A stretch of 64,000 nucleotides of DNA from Margaritifera margaritifera (GCA_029931535.1 JAQPZY010001660.1:2009001-2073000); one strand, 5' to 3'; counted from the first letter of the stretch, positions 24,100 through 36,059 are shown. Numbers and translations are program-made. Notes: generated by a model not told the origin, from the sequence alone.

Positions 24100-24231
24100 G
24101 ATGAGGCAGGGAGAGCACTTCGTAATATTTTCATGTTTCTGCCTTCCAAGAAGGACTATCCAGACTACTATCAGGTCATCACGGAGCCGATAGACCTGAC
24201 TATGATAGAGAGTAAGATCAAGAATGACAAG
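24100..24231 (+). CDS. Polybromo-1 exon: bromodomain 4 ZA loop
   Basis: 44 codons, phase 0. Acceptor TTGTCCAG and donor GTGAGA. The peptide has the bromodomain ZA-loop hallmarks FMFLPSKKDYPDYYQVI and EPIDLTMIESKI. SKKDYPDYY is identical to vertebrate PBRM1 bromodomain 4. It continues helix Z from the previous exon without a gap. Confidence 0.93.
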
Positions 24232-24846
24232 GTGAGATAGTACTTCATCACCAAACATTGCATTTTGCATGGTTCATATTTGTGCACGAGGGATTAATGT
24301 AAATGGAGGATATTTTTTTTCTTGAGTTAATATCATATATTTTGTTTGTATTTGAAACATAATACTGTCACAAGTGGTATAACCACAAGTTAAAATATGA
24401 CATTGTTGCATCACACAATGAAATATATCCAATGTTAACCTCCACCCACGTCATGAGCTCACCTTAACTACACAAGTACAAATATACTTGTCGTAAAAAA
24501 TATCTGATATTTGGGAATGGTAGGTTTTAGATAATATAATATGTTGCAATAAATGATAGTTTATGATATATATATATAAAATATTTGAGGGTATCAGACT
24601 AAAATTGCAAGTCATATTGAGTGAGAAGGCACTGGCCTATTGGTTTTGTTGACCAGGAAGCAGGGGACATAATTTTGGAGAGAAGTGAATAATGGGGAGT
24701 AAAATCAGAATCAGATTAATTCTATGCCTACACAGTAATGTGGAATCCATTTTTCAACTTAAGTCACAAAATATTTGTTCGTAACACCTGTTTAAATCCT
24801 CTTCTGGAAACATGTTTTGGCATTGTATAGCATGATGGGAAAATTG

Positions 24847-24870
24847 AAGAAAAAAAAAAAAAAAAAAAAA
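24847..24870 (+). repeat. Poly(A) run in intron
   Basis: An A-run of about 22-24 bp with no recognisable retroelement attached. Confidence 0.85.
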
Positions 24871-25089
24871 TCTTTCACTAATAAATGTCTATATTTAACT
24901 GTTAAGTATATGATAAAGTGCCTAATTGACATCTGATGGATAGCAAAGCAGAGTAGTTTCACTGTTTAGGTGTTAATGTCAGATGACTTGCGTGATTGTT
25001 ATGCTGAATTTCAAACCTGTTCTTCCTATGTTGGTGTGCTGCTCATATCCCAAAGTGCAAACAAAAATAATAAAAAATGTGCATCTTTC

Positions 25090-26240
25090 TATCTTTAAGG
25101 ATAGAATTTTCAGATTGTAGTAGAATTTTATCATTGTAAATTTTGTTGAATAAGCTAGGACTTTTGTGATTTCTGCTGGTTATCAATGTATGTTAATTGT
25201 CTCCCCTGCAACAGATGTTGAAAAAAGGTGATACATAACAGTCAGAATGTATCTGAGACATAGCAGTCAGAATGCATATCAGATTTTTCAACATCAGCAT
25301 TTTGGTCAGACATTTTTTTAAGGGGAATATCTACTGATTTTATCATTGGACTTGGCCCATGGATATATATGGGGAAAACATCCCTGGAAATTGAAAGCCA
25401 TGGAAGTTAGAAGTCAGGGTCACAGGGAGCAATTATTTATCTTGTTAGTGGGTGATTAGTGGGTAAAATTTTGGGATCAGACATATTTATATACTTAACA
25501 ATAGAGTTTTCAGATTGTAATAGATTTTTGTCCTCTAATATTTTGATGAATAATCAAGTGCTTTATGATTTCTGCTCATTAGCATGTGTGTTTTAATTTT
25601 CACGCCAGTTACTTTTTATTTAAGAGGCAGTATCTTCTGTTTTCATCTGTGGATTGTCATTGTACAGGGCTGTCATATTGTGGAGTGTGGTGGTGTTGGT
25701 GACATTCCAGGAAATTAATAGCTATGGAGGTCAGAAGTCAGGGTCACAGGGAGCAATTGTTTATCTTGTAGGCAGGTGTTCAATCGGAAATATGTTTGGA
25801 TAAGGCAGTACTATATGTTATTTGGTTCCAAGGATGAATTGTCATGAAACAAATTAAAGATGTTTACCATGGGATATAAAATATCACTACTGATGTGACG
25901 GTCCAAGGTCAGGGTCTCAGTGGTCAGTGAATGGTTTAGGGGAAAAAATGTTACATTACGTCTCTTAGGATAGGCATTAGAATTTCAACCAGATCCACCA
26001 GTGCACTTGGAGCATCCTTAGGGATGATGGATCCAAGGTTAAAGGTCAAGTTCACAGGGTGAATTCTTGTTTAGCATTCAGGGTAAATTTCTGTGAGCTT
26101 TATGAAGGGGCTATATCTTCTGTTTCCTTACATGGCTATCAGATTTGTTGGCACATGTTCATTTAACTTAGAAATGGGGTAGCTAAAGGGTCAGAAGTCA
26201 AGGTCATGGGTTGTTTAGTCACATATTAATAAGGCCACAA
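25090..26240 (+). repeat. Family E tandem repeat, unit near 400 bp
   Basis: Two to three diverged units. Shared phrases include GAATTTTCAGATTGTAGTAG, ATGATTTCTGCTCATTA, GAAGTCAGGGTCACAGGGAG and AATTGTTTATCTTGT. The offset between matching blocks is about 400 bp (25094 and 25497). Non-coding, inside the intron between the second and third visible exons. Confidence 0.68.
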
Positions 26241-26459
26241 ACACATCATTGCAAGTTAGATGATAAATTTATGCATTCTGTGAATGAACAATAATTATGT
26301 ATTTACAGATTTTGATACAACATGTGAATGTTGTAAAAAGTTCTTACATGGTAGATAATCAGTACTCGGCAATCATGAGATTAGCACATAAAATTGTTTC
26401 TAAAAATTAGCATGAAACCACAGCACAAACAAAAATATGAATTGCTGATGGAAATTAAG

Positions 26460-26674
26460 TACTGTGAATTTAATATTTTTTGTGAGTTAGCAATTTTTGT
26501 GGATTTTGTGGTTCGTAAAAAAATAAAACAAGTTTAAAGACCGAATGAATAATGATTTTGCTTTGCAAACAATATGTCTGCTTCCCCAAGCCACAAATGT
26601 AGATACCCAAGAATTTTTTTTTTAGGAAAACCACAAAAATTTATACCACAAAAAATGAATGATTGTACAGTTTT
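26460..26674. mobile_element. MITE with CTGT-type ends
   Basis: The left end is TACTGTGAATTTAATATTTT, then TTGTGAG. The reverse-complemented right end is ACTGTACAATCATTCATTTT, then TTGTGG. About 215 bp, non-coding, same group as 15764-15977. Confidence 0.62.
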
Positions 26675-26799
26675 TGCAAGAGGTGCTGTATAAATTTATG
26701 AAAAATTGAAAATTACCATTCTTTGATATCCTATATAACCTGTGAAAATATTCTTAATATTTGAGATTAGACAAATAATTTAAGATATATTTTACATGC

Positions 26800-27600
26800 C
26801 CTGCATATGGCAGAGAGTATCATGTTATGATCATGTCTGTTCATCGGTTCCCAATTTGGTTTTCACACAATAACTCGAGTTCTCCACCATCTACTGTTAC
26901 CAAACTTTGTAAGTAACTTGCATTTGGGGCAATGAAGAAACATTGATTTTTGGCTCAAAAGGTCAATGGTCAGGGTCACAGGGACTGAAAGAAGGAAAAC
27001 TGTTTCCACACAGTAACTGGAGTTGTATGATAGATACCATGATCAAACTTTGTAAGTGGCTTGCATTAGAGATAAAAAAAAAAAACACCTATTGATTTTG
27101 GGGTAAAAATGTCAAAAGCCAAGATCACAGTGATGCCACAAACTAAACATGTTTCCGAAGGATATCTTGAGTTCTTTAGCACCTACTTTGACCGACATTG
27201 TGGATGGCTTTTATTTGAGACAAGGAAGACACCTAATCATTTTGAGGTCAAAAGGTCAAAGTGCAAGGTCACAGTGACTGAAAGAAGGAAAAACAATTTC
27301 CCCAAAATTACTTAAATTTTGTACCACATGGCTTGACTGAACTTTGTAGATGGCTTCCATTTGAGAGGAGGAAGATACCTATTAATTTTGGGCTTTAAAG
27401 ATGAAAGGTCAAGGTCATAAGGAATCCAAGAAAGAAAACAGTTTCCTCAAAATAACTCAAGTCCTGTGCCACAAACTATGACCAAACATTGTGGTTTTCT
27501 TGCATTTCAAGCAAGAAAGGCACCTATCACTTTTGGGATCAATATGTCAAAAGTCAAGGATACCAAGACAAAGAAAAATGGTTTCCATAAAATAACTTGA
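26800..27600 (+). repeat. Family F tandem repeat, array 1
   Basis: Five to six units of about 110-170 bp share TGACCAAACTTTGTAGATGG, CTTGCATTTGAG, ACCTATTAATTTTGGG, GGTCAAAGGTCAAGGTCACAG and AGTGACTGAAAGAAGGAAAA. It ends about 75 bp upstream of the exon at 27677. Homologous to 36060-36583. Confidence 0.78.
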
Positions 27601-27676
27601 CATAGCAAGCATATAATGTACTGTTTATGGTACTATTGTTCATAATTATTAACAAAAGTTATTTTAACAATTGCAG

Positions 27677-27852
27677 TATTTCAGTGAGCAGCAAATGATA
27701 TCAGACTTTGAGCTGATGTTTAACAATGCTCGCCACTACAATGAAGAGGGGTCCCAGGTGTATAATGATGCCAACACATTGGAAAAAATCTTGAAGGCCA
27801 AGTGGAAGGGAATCTGTCAAACAGCTGAGGCTAGGAGAGCATTAGCAAGAGG
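27677..27852 (+). CDS. Polybromo-1 exon: bromodomain 4 helices B and C
   Basis: 58 codons plus two bases. Acceptor TTGCAG. Carries MISDFELMFNNARHYNEEGS, then QVYNDANTLEKIL. The Asn in HYNEEGS is the acetyl-lysine-contacting residue and is intact. After helix C the peptide becomes KWKGICQTAEARRALARG. The donor is weak: GG|GTTGGT at 27853. It is chosen because the next exon starts with one base that must complete a codon. A later GT at 27857 would break the frame. Confidence 0.85.
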
Positions 27853-28319
27853 GTTGGTTGGAAATCTATTTATTTACTTATTTGTTTTAGCCAGGCTATG
27901 AGAGAATCACCCTTATGTCACTGGAAACCAAATTTTGGGTTGTTTCATATTCTCAAATGACTATCCCTCCAGTAACCTGCAGTACCTTCCCACCTCCCAC
28001 CTCAATATCCAGTACGTTTTACATCAGTTAATTTTGCCTGGTGAGTGTCACTAAAAGGATACTTGTGTTTACTGAAGAGCGAATAGTTATAAGGGAACTG
28101 GATCTGGGCTGATCAGATATTTTTTTCATCCACTTGTCCAGGACAAGTAATTTAAGAAAATTAATTTCTCCCACCTACCTTTTCACTTGTCTCAAAATTT
28201 CAATCACTTGCCTAGATTCGATGAGATGTATGCACTTTAATCCATAGAAAGAACAAAATAAATAATGTGCAGCATATTTAATTTTTCAAGGGACTAAAAT
28301 GTTTAGTTTTCTATTGTTA

Positions 28320-29290
28320 AGGTATCTTATACACACTATTTCTTGCTTCGATATGGTAGCATCAGTACTTCCATCAGCAAGAATGGAAAGAAATTTACCA
28401 GAATTCAGACTTTCATTAACTTCTTCTATCATGACTTGATCAATTGACAGAACAAATTCTCATGTCCTGAGTCTGTTCTTGTAATTAACACCAAGTTGAA
28501 CACTGTTGTTCTCCTGGAGTGTGCACACCATTTCCATATCAGATAGTGCTTTTCCATTAATGGGCTAGATCGTACTTTGTGTTAAAGAAAGCTTCCTTTT
28601 TGTTTTAAATTCATTTTCATTTATTATTAAATTGGCCTTCCCTAGTGGAGTGTAAGCAACTCCAACTATATAATAACTGCCAAGCTCTTTCCTTCAGAGT
28701 CAATGAATTCAAGCCATGGATAATTATCAACCCGGGGGCCGAGTGGTCTAAGGTGCACGCCTTTACAGATCACTGACATCACACATCTGTCCACGTGGGT
28801 TCGAGTCTTGGGCTCGGCCAACATGGGTATGTGAGAAAGCTTGCCAGTAGCTTCCTGTTGGTCGATGGTTCTTCCCAGGGTTTTCTCAGGTTCTTCCTCC
28901 ACCAAATATACTGGCCGCCATGTATAGCCTCATGTGCTGAAAAATGGCGTTAAACCCATAACCAACCTACCAATTATCGACCCAATCATAATGTGGCTGA
29001 AAATTTCTCTGTCTCTCAGTTGTGTCATATATGACACTTTTTGCTGCCACAGAGTCTAGTTTATGTCTCATTGGAGAAACAGTTACCTCACAGCGGCCTT
29101 ACTTTGTATCACTCCACTTTCACATGAAATTTCCTTTTCCGAATCTTGCTTATTACCTTCCTTGCAAAAATAATTTAGTAAATTCATTTGATCCACATAG
29201 TAAAGATCAGCTTGCTTGAAAACTACTTATAAAGTGGTCATAACATACTTCTTGTCATTTAAACACAGACAGCTCCTAAATTAGTGTAAT
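28320..29290 (-). pseudogene. hAT transposase remnant (ZNF862-like)
   Basis: On the minus strand, QVMIEEVNESLNSGKFLSIL, then ADGSTDATISKQEIVCIRY (about 28434-28322) is the ADGSTD block of the RNase H-like core of hAT transposases. Further upstream on that strand come a fragment of MEMVCTLQENN type and, beyond the SINE, YPWLEFIDSEGK (near 28725-28690) and DQMNLLNYFCKEGNKQDSEK. Several stops and frame changes separate the pieces, so it is dead. Assignment to hAT is firm; the sub-family rests on my memory of ZNF862-like proteins. Confidence 0.72.
28734..28971 (+). mobile_element. tRNA-derived SINE, family 1, copy 2
   Basis: The head begins GGGGGCCGAGTGGTCTAAGG (box A) and carries GGGTTCGAGTC (box B). 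The body has GCTTGCCAGTAGCTTCC and CTTCCTCCACCAAATAT. The tail is AAAAATGGCGTTAAACCC. Flanked by AATTATCAACCC (28722-28733) and AATTATCGACCC (28972-28983), a 12-bp duplication with one mismatch. It sits inside the hAT remnant, so it is younger than that element. Confidence 0.92.
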
Positions 29291-29885
29291 AGCTTTACTT
29301 CAAACACAGTATCGCACATTGATGTTAATCCTCTGTATAATCAATTTAAAATAAAAGAATCATTAGTCATTTAATCAGTTAGTAAAGGAAACCCGCCACT
29401 TTTGTTGATAAAGTGGCTTTTATTAATTTAGTTGCATTGACTGGCTGGATTGAAATCAAAAGGTCATCTGCTGGTGAGTATTTGGGTTGAATAAACAATA
29501 TAACAAGGCCATTTAAAACACTACTCATCAGTCATATTGGATTCGTTTTGTTTGAAGTGTTATGATTGGCAGATAATTTGGTCATTAACCCAGTATGCAG
29601 TCAAGCGATAATTGAACACGTGCAAATGCGACAGTTATCAATGACCACTTTATGTGTGATATATCACAGGATGTGAATGAATAAATGGAGAGGTAGATTC
29701 AAGCGATCAATACATCCGGAGGGCATGAATGGCCAGATAAAGGTAGATAAAGTAATTAAAGCATGAAAATTAGCACTTGCTGTACTTGTTTTAAAATATG
29801 AAAAAACACTTGTTCCAGACTAGTGCCTTGGAAAACTTTACTTGTCTGACTTAAAAAATGATGGGCTGTGGGATTGATCAGCCCT

Positions 29886-31329
29886 TAGATGCAAGTAGCA
29901 AATGTGAAAAAATTTCAGAACAATAAACAGAATTTAATAATTAACATTACTGATACTGCCTTTTATACATAATATCCAGATGCCACACAAAGCGGGGAAG
30001 AGCTTTGAGACTCTGCAGAAAAGGATATGACATGGGTATGCAAGTTCATGTAATAAGATGAAACTTGTCACTCGGCTTAATCCGAGTCGTTCAGAATATT
30101 AAATAGAATAAACTATTTCTTCTTCAGACATGTTTATTGATCATATTACTTTAGGAGTACAACCACTGCCTCACAAATCCAGCCCTCCCAAGTTAAAAAG
30201 ACATTCATCACTTCTTTTGGCTTGTTTTAGCAACTGAAGTGCTCAATAGTCGTCTCGATGTCAAAGTGGAAGTTAGACTAGAGTGATCTCCCCTTTGGAT
30301 AGAGGGATTGGTGCCAAATCCCATCATTCCTCCTGAAAGAACTGAATATCAACAACATATTTATAGTTTATTTACCAAAGTTCTATTGGCTTTCATAGTC
30401 TTTTCAGTTTCCTAACTGTTTACTTTCATGTGTAGGGAGATATTATCCTAGTGAGGGCCTCTTGAGTATGCTGAAGGGGTGGGGGTGGGGTGGGGTGGGG
30501 TGGGGGTGGAATCGATTTACATAAGAAAGAAATAAGATGACAAAAACATTTTTATTATTTTAAAATTTATATGCAAACGTGTTTGTAAATTGCCATTAAG
30601 TCTACTGTGCATGAAACTAAGAAAGATACTTGCACAATCATCAAACATGGATGTCTTGATACAATGAACTGTGGTTTGCACATGCACTTGTTCAATAAAT
30701 AGATTTAAAAAGAAAAAAAAGGTTTTGAGGTCCGCAAGAAATAAATTGACCATCATTTCAAGGTGAATTTTCCTTTTTTGTGCTTAGCTAAGGGTTTAGT
30801 GATCACACCAAGGTATGTATAAAACTTTATTTTTGAATTGGATAATGACAGATTTTATTAAAGATTTTCATCTTGAAAATTACAGAATATATTCAGGGTC
30901 TACATGTAGGTTTAACAGAGGGGATTGAAAACACTTGAGCGCTTGATGGGTTAAAGTGTGAAAGGTTATGGTCAGTGGGTTGCATTTATTGCCAATAAGA
31001 TGATACATTTTAAGGGAATGACTTGAGATTGAATCACAACAAGGCCATTGAGAAAGTCACTTTTAAAAGAGTTGCTGTTCAGATGCATTTAATTGGTCCT
31101 GGAAAAAAAATTCCATAATATTTTTCTCTGAGTTTAAGTGCTGTAACAAGAGCTAATTTGAATATGCAAATTATTTATATTACTCATTATTCTTATACAC
31201 TCTGGGCCATGCTGTGTTAAGTGATAAGACTATTAAAACAAATTACATCATTACAAATTGACATTAAAGTCATAGAAATTAGATGGCTTATAATCTATAA
31301 TAAAAAATTGTTTGTTTTTGTTTTGACAG
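29886..31329. other. Intron, mostly anonymous
   Basis: No coding signal. The only distinctive part is the G-tract at 30476-30509. Confidence 0.5.
30476..30509 (+). other. G-tract with quadruplex-forming potential
   Basis: At least six runs of four or five G separated by single T (GGGGTGGGGTGGGGTGGGGG pattern) on the coding strand of an intron. This satisfies the usual G-quadruplex motif; in vivo folding is not shown by sequence. Confidence 0.7.
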
Positions 31330-31459
31330 AAAACTGAAGGCAAAGGCTGGTTCCCCATTATCCACCCGTCTACAGGAGCTTTATGACAGTATCAAGGATT
31401 ATCAGGACTCTCGTAACAGGGTCCTTATCACTCCCTTTATGAAGCTGCCTCTCAAAAGT
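31330..31459 (+). CDS. Polybromo-1 exon: bromodomain 5 helix Z
   Basis: One base completing a Gly codon, then 43 codons. Acceptor TTTTGACAG, donor GTATGT. A short basic linker (KLKAKAGSPLS) precedes TRLQELYDSIKDYQDSRNRV and LITPFMKLPLKS, equivalent to helix Z and the start of the ZA loop of bromodomain 5. The 8.9-kb intron that follows is the largest bounded intron and holds the MULE. Confidence 0.88.
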
Positions 31460-32119
31460 GTATGTATTTCTGAACCTATTATATAATTTTTCACATATGC
31501 ATACGAACTTCCATGGTAACATGAAAAGCTTAAAAAATAATGCTTAAGGTCATTTCTGAGATAGCATGGAGGAGTCAGTTGTCTGGCATTCACTTACCAC
31601 TGGTGGAGTCTCACACTGCCAAAAATCATTAGAAAAAAGGGAGTATTGCTAGAAATGGAATCTTAGCAAGAAAATTTATCTTTTTACATGACAAATGTTT
31701 TCTTACTAATATTCTTGTTTAAAGAAAAAAGTTAAATTCTTACTGGAAGAATACCATAATGTCTTAAATTGAGAAAAAGAAAAACTAGAAATAAATTCTT
31801 GGCAAGATTGTTTTCTTAATAAAAATAGAATGTATTTTCACAGACACAGTTAAAAAATAAACATTGTCCTCATTTTCTTGTGTTTGAATTATTTGAAGTA
31901 AACTTAATAAAGAAATTGTATAAATATATTTTCTTTTTATATTTAGTATGAAATTGGAATGTATTTGCTCTTTCACATATTGCCATGGAAGATGATCAAA
32001 TTCTGGACAATGAAATTTATGAATTTGTATACCTACACTTACCACAGTACAAACAATGCACAGTCAATAGAATATTTAAAACTGCTTACAGCAGATTTTT
32101 TTTCTAGCTGAAAAGTCAT

Positions 32120-32737
32120 TTAACTCATTAACCCCAGGAGATTTTTTTCATTTTTGCGTGAAATAGGGGTAGGAAACACATTTTTGGGGTTACTTCTGAA
32201 TGCAGCAAAACACATCTGTTTAAGAAAGTTTTTCGTTTAACCAGATGCTTAGGTGTATCAGAAACATTGTTTTTGGTTGGCTATTTCGCTCGCTCATGTG
32301 CAGAAGGGTAAAAGTTGGACTTCTTTTCTTTTTTTTCCGTATTGGATCCCCGATTTTTGTGTCCAGGCCCCTTTTTACTCCAAATCTCCAACTTATCCTA
32401 CTTTTTGCAAAGGTTCATCTGTCTGTGTGCAGTTCAGACCTGTCTGCTTTAGATCTAAGGCCAAAAAGTCTAAAATCCGGACACAAACTCCGGTTCCGAA
32501 ACTGGCAATTTTCGACCTAAAAAAAATTGGGTATAAAAAAATGCATTTTTTATTGCTGTATTTTTTAATGCAAGTAGAAAGTCAACATTATTTGGTATCA
32601 TTGTAGAGCTACATCTGTCTACTTTCCTGCAATACCATCCAATTTAGCGTATCTTAAATGATGTTGACTTTATAGAGCTCAGAAGTAGGGTACATCCTCA
32701 TGATGTGTAAAAGTGGCGCTAGGGGTTAATGAGTTAA
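32120..32737. mobile_element. TTAA-flanked MITE (piggyBac-like)
   Basis: The left end is TTAACTCATTAACCCCAGG and the right end GCTAGGGGTTAATGAGTTAA. The inverted core CTCATTAACCCC is perfect, with TTAA at both outer edges, as produced by piggyBac-type insertion. The 117-codon frame inside has no recognisable domain. Superfamily assignment is inference from the TTAA. Confidence 0.75.
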
Positions 32738-32739
32738 TA

Positions 32740-32929
32740 ACAAGTGAATCTTCCAAAAAATATATCTGTATTTATAAAACAATTATGCCCCACCGCAAAC
32801 CCAACAGTCCAAGTCCAAGAAATTAAATGATGTAGAAATTATTATAATGCAAGAAAATCTAAATGGGTAATCAACATATGCAGACAAAAATGAATACCAA
32901 AGTTCATTTGTCTACCTTGAGTGATTTTA
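32740..32929 (+). repeat. Family H tandem array, left part
   Basis: Contains ATACCAAAGTTCATTTGTCT, then ACCTTGAGTGATTTT, matching ATATGTCTGCCAAATTTCAT and CTACCTTGCATGGTTTTTAG in 34384-34900. Interrupted by the family A element. Confidence 0.65.
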
Positions 32930-34383
32930 AGCTCTACTGGTCAAAGACCAGAAGAGCTTATGGGATGGGGCTTATCGAATGGCCTATTGTCTATATTCTG
33001 TCATCCAACCTCCGTTCATCTGTTAGCACAAGTTTGTTATCGCTACTCTTCCTAAACTGCTTGGATGGTTTCCATGAAACTTTACACACACATTCATCCC
33101 AAAATCTAGTTGACCCCTAAATGAAAACGGTTCTGCTCAGACACCCAATATGACCACCACGGCAGCCAGCTTGAAAATCTTGTTATCGCTACTCCTCCTA
33201 AATGGATGGTCATATCAACATGGGGTTTTCACTAAGCGACTTCTTTTGATGTTTAGTATGGCCTAAATGAAAATAGTGCCAATCTGACGTCTAATATGGC
33301 CCCCACAGTTGCCATCTTGAAAATCTTGTTATTGCTGCTCCTTCGGAACAGAAAGTCATGTCAACATGGAGTTTTCACCTGAAAACTTCTTATGATGTCT
33401 AGTTGGTTCTAAATGAAAATGGTTCCGTTCAGACATCTAATATGGCCACCACAGTGGCCATCTTGAAAATCTTGTTATAGCTACTCCTGAATCATATCAA
33501 CATGAGGGTTCCACTAAAAGACTTCTTGTGATGTTTAGTTGGTCCTAAATGAAAATGGTGCTGATCTTGAACATCTTTTAATCTTGTAATCGCTTTTCCT
33601 CCTCAATGGAATGTCATATTGGCATGGGGTTTTTCATCTGAAGACTTCTTATGATGTCTAGTTGGTCTTAAGTGAAACCAGTTCTGACCAGACATCCTGA
33701 ATGACTGCCACAGCAGCCATCTTGAAAATCTTGTTATCACCACTCCTCCTGAATGGATGGTCATATAAACATTGTCTTTCACTAAAGGAATTTTTATGAT
33801 ATCTGGTTGGTCCAAAATTGTGCCAATCTGATATCCAATATGGCCACCATAGTGGCCATCTTGTAAATCTTATCACTACTCCTCCTAGATGGAAAGAGAT
33901 ATCAGGCTTGTTACGATGTATTGTTGGTAATGAAATGAAAATGGTACCGATCTGTCATCTTGAAAATCTTGTTATTGCTATTCCTCCTAAATGGAAAGTC
34001 ATATCAACATTGGGTTTTAACCAGAAGACTAATTATGATTACTAGTTGGTCCTGAATAAAGACAGTGCCAATCTGACTGCAAATATGGCTGCCACAATGA
34101 ACATATTGATAATCTTGTCTCTAATTCTCCCTAAAGGATGGTCATATCAACGTGAAGTTTCTCCAAAAGTCTTCTAGTGGTGTCTAGTTTGCCCTAAATG
34201 AAAAGGGTGCTGATCTTACATCCAGTATGACTGCCACAGTAGCTAATTTGAAAATCATATCGCTCAAGAATATCAGAGATGGTTTCAACACTCAGCAGTT
34301 AAAAAGAAGAAATGGTCTTATATTGAATTCCTGGACATTCTTTTAAGACAGTAGAGCATCAGTTCCTTTGAGGGACTCTTGTT
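32930..34383 (+). repeat. Family A tandem-unit element, copy 2
   Basis: Starts after GATTTT(A) with AGCTCTACTGGTCAAAGACC, then AGAAGAGCTTATGG. The core units match copy 1 (CATGGGGTTTTCAC, GACTTCTTATGATGTCTAG, CATCTTGAAAATCTTGTTAT). The unique tail has AGAATATCAGAGATGGTTTC, AGTTAAAAAGAAGAAATG, GTAGAGCATCAGTTCC and a terminal ACTCTTGTT. Joining the flanks restores a family H unit (GATTTT|AATCATGCCAACAAG against TTTTTAGTCATTTATGCTAAC), so it inserted without duplicating its target. Confidence 0.85.
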
Positions 34384-34900
34384 TAATCATGCCAACAAGT
34401 TCAGAATTTAAAAAATGAAAAGATTGAAAAATTGATGAAATGGCTTTTCAAATATAATCAGGTTAGCTACATATAAATACAAATATGTCTGCCAAATTTC
34501 ATTGGTCTACCTAAAGTGGTGTTTTGTGCTAATGAAGTTTTGTTGAAAAAATTAAAAAATATGTATAACAATTTTGTTGCAAAAATGGTTTGAAAATCAA
34601 ATCAGGTCATTTACATATGAATACAAATATGCCTACCATATTTCATTTCTCTACCTTGCATGGTTTTTAGTCATTTATGCTAACAAGGTTTTTATCAAAA
34701 GGTGCAAGTCCAGACAGTTCCAAAATGTGTTTTAAAAAAAGAAAAGAAAATGTGCTAATGGCCTGAAAATCTGATCAGGTCATCAGCTTATGACCATGAT
34801 AAAGTTTGTAAAATTTCAAGGCTCTGAATTTATGTCGTGCTGGAACAGATTTGGGAAGGATGTACAAGATGGGTGGTAGCAAAACAATAAGCATCCTTCT
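34384..34900 (+). repeat. Family H tandem array, right part
   Basis: Two to three units of about 150-180 bp with ATATAAATACAAATATGTCT, CATTGGTCTACC, CTAACAAGGTTTTTATC and TGAAAATCTGATCAGGTCAT. Host of the family A insertion. Confidence 0.65.
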
Positions 34901-35473
34901 GCCATACATGAGGAGGGAGAATAAAGACAAACACAATAAAGGGTTTTAGGGTTTCTGATGAGCCTTATTTAGTAATATTATGTACCCTTAAACCTATATC
35001 GTTTCTATATGAACATCCAGCATCAACATACATGGCCATAGATAGTCAGCTGTGTTAACTGTTATTTATTTTAATGCAGTTTAAATCATATAGTCAGTAG
35101 AATCTGAGACTAAAATACACATAGATAGGAAACTTATTGACATGTACCTCAACAAGTATCATCCATTCCATTTGGATATGCAAATAATGGTGCTTGGCAC
35201 CTGAGATTAAAGGAATAATAGAAATTTCAGGATTTTCTGTTGCAAGAGAGAATTATTTATGGGACCTATTTTTTAAACCACACTGCTTCATTGTTGAATT
35301 ATACCATTTAATTTTTTAAAATTTGACTGTGAATTTATCTTAAACTTTTAGAAATATATTTTAAACGTGCTAACAGATTTTTTTTCTCTGCTAATTACAT
35401 TACCCGATAACATTAACATTTGGAAATAAACTTTCTTAATCCATCCATCCTGATAAGACGAGCACATTTATCT

Positions 35474-35592
35474 ACTGTAAAACACTTTGTGTTCGTGGGT
35501 TTCAAATTTCGTGGTTTGGGTAAAAAAATAATATTCGTGGGTACCTAATTTCGTAGATCTATCATTTTAAAAAAAAAAAAAAAAAAAAAATA
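35474..35592. mobile_element. MITE fragment with CTGT end, plus poly(A)
   Basis: TACTGTAAAACACTTTGTG, then TTCGTGGGTTTCAAATTTCG and TTCGTGGGTACC, resembles the left end at 48863. No matching right end was found. A poly(A) run occupies 35569-35590. Confidence 0.5.
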
Positions 35593-36059
35593 ATGTATAT
35601 GTCTCTGTATAAGTTTACTAGTATACTGACATTCATTTCCACGCATATGCGAGCATACAGGTTTAATCTGTACTGCAGTAATTAAGTTGAGTAATTAAAG
35701 TTATTCATTGCTAAGATCTGGCATAAATGTGGAGATCTTAAAGAAAATGCCGACTTTTTTTTTCACATGTCTGAGCTAACACATTTAATACCACTATTGT
35801 AATCTTAAGTAATTAGGTTCTCATGTGTTCTTAAAGACCTCTATCAAAGCATAAAGTTCTCAACTATTTGCGATTAGGCATTTGAACAAAGCCTATGACT
35901 ATAAACCTCTTTTTTTTGTAAACAATATTTGCCATATATAAACAGTTCTGCCCAAAGTGAATTTCACCTCAAAAGTTAAAATCAAAATATCACTGACACG
36001 GTGGTTAAAGAGTGGAAAACTTGTAGTAAAATCCCAAGTGACTGGGACATAACATGTAC

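Larger units (their letters stand above)
28113..29885 (-). mobile_element. Decayed hAT element with a SINE inside
   Basis: GGGCTGATCA at about 28117 is mirrored by TGATCAGCCC at about 29877. Subterminal ACTTGTC/ACTTG motifs cluster near both ends. Transposase remnants lie between them on the minus strand. The flanking 8-mers match only partly (CTGGATCT, TTAGATGC), so the target duplication is not secure. A family 1 SINE splits the element. Confidence 0.55.

Noticed and set aside
28734..28820. Possible tRNA gene (GAGTGGTCTAAGG and GGTTCGAGTC boxes)
   Set aside because: No closing cloverleaf; it continues into a conserved SINE body and has a second copy with its own target duplication.
32245..32606. 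Two overlapping plus-strand frames (91 and 117 codons)
   Set aside because: Lie within the TTAA-flanked MITE and show no domain.
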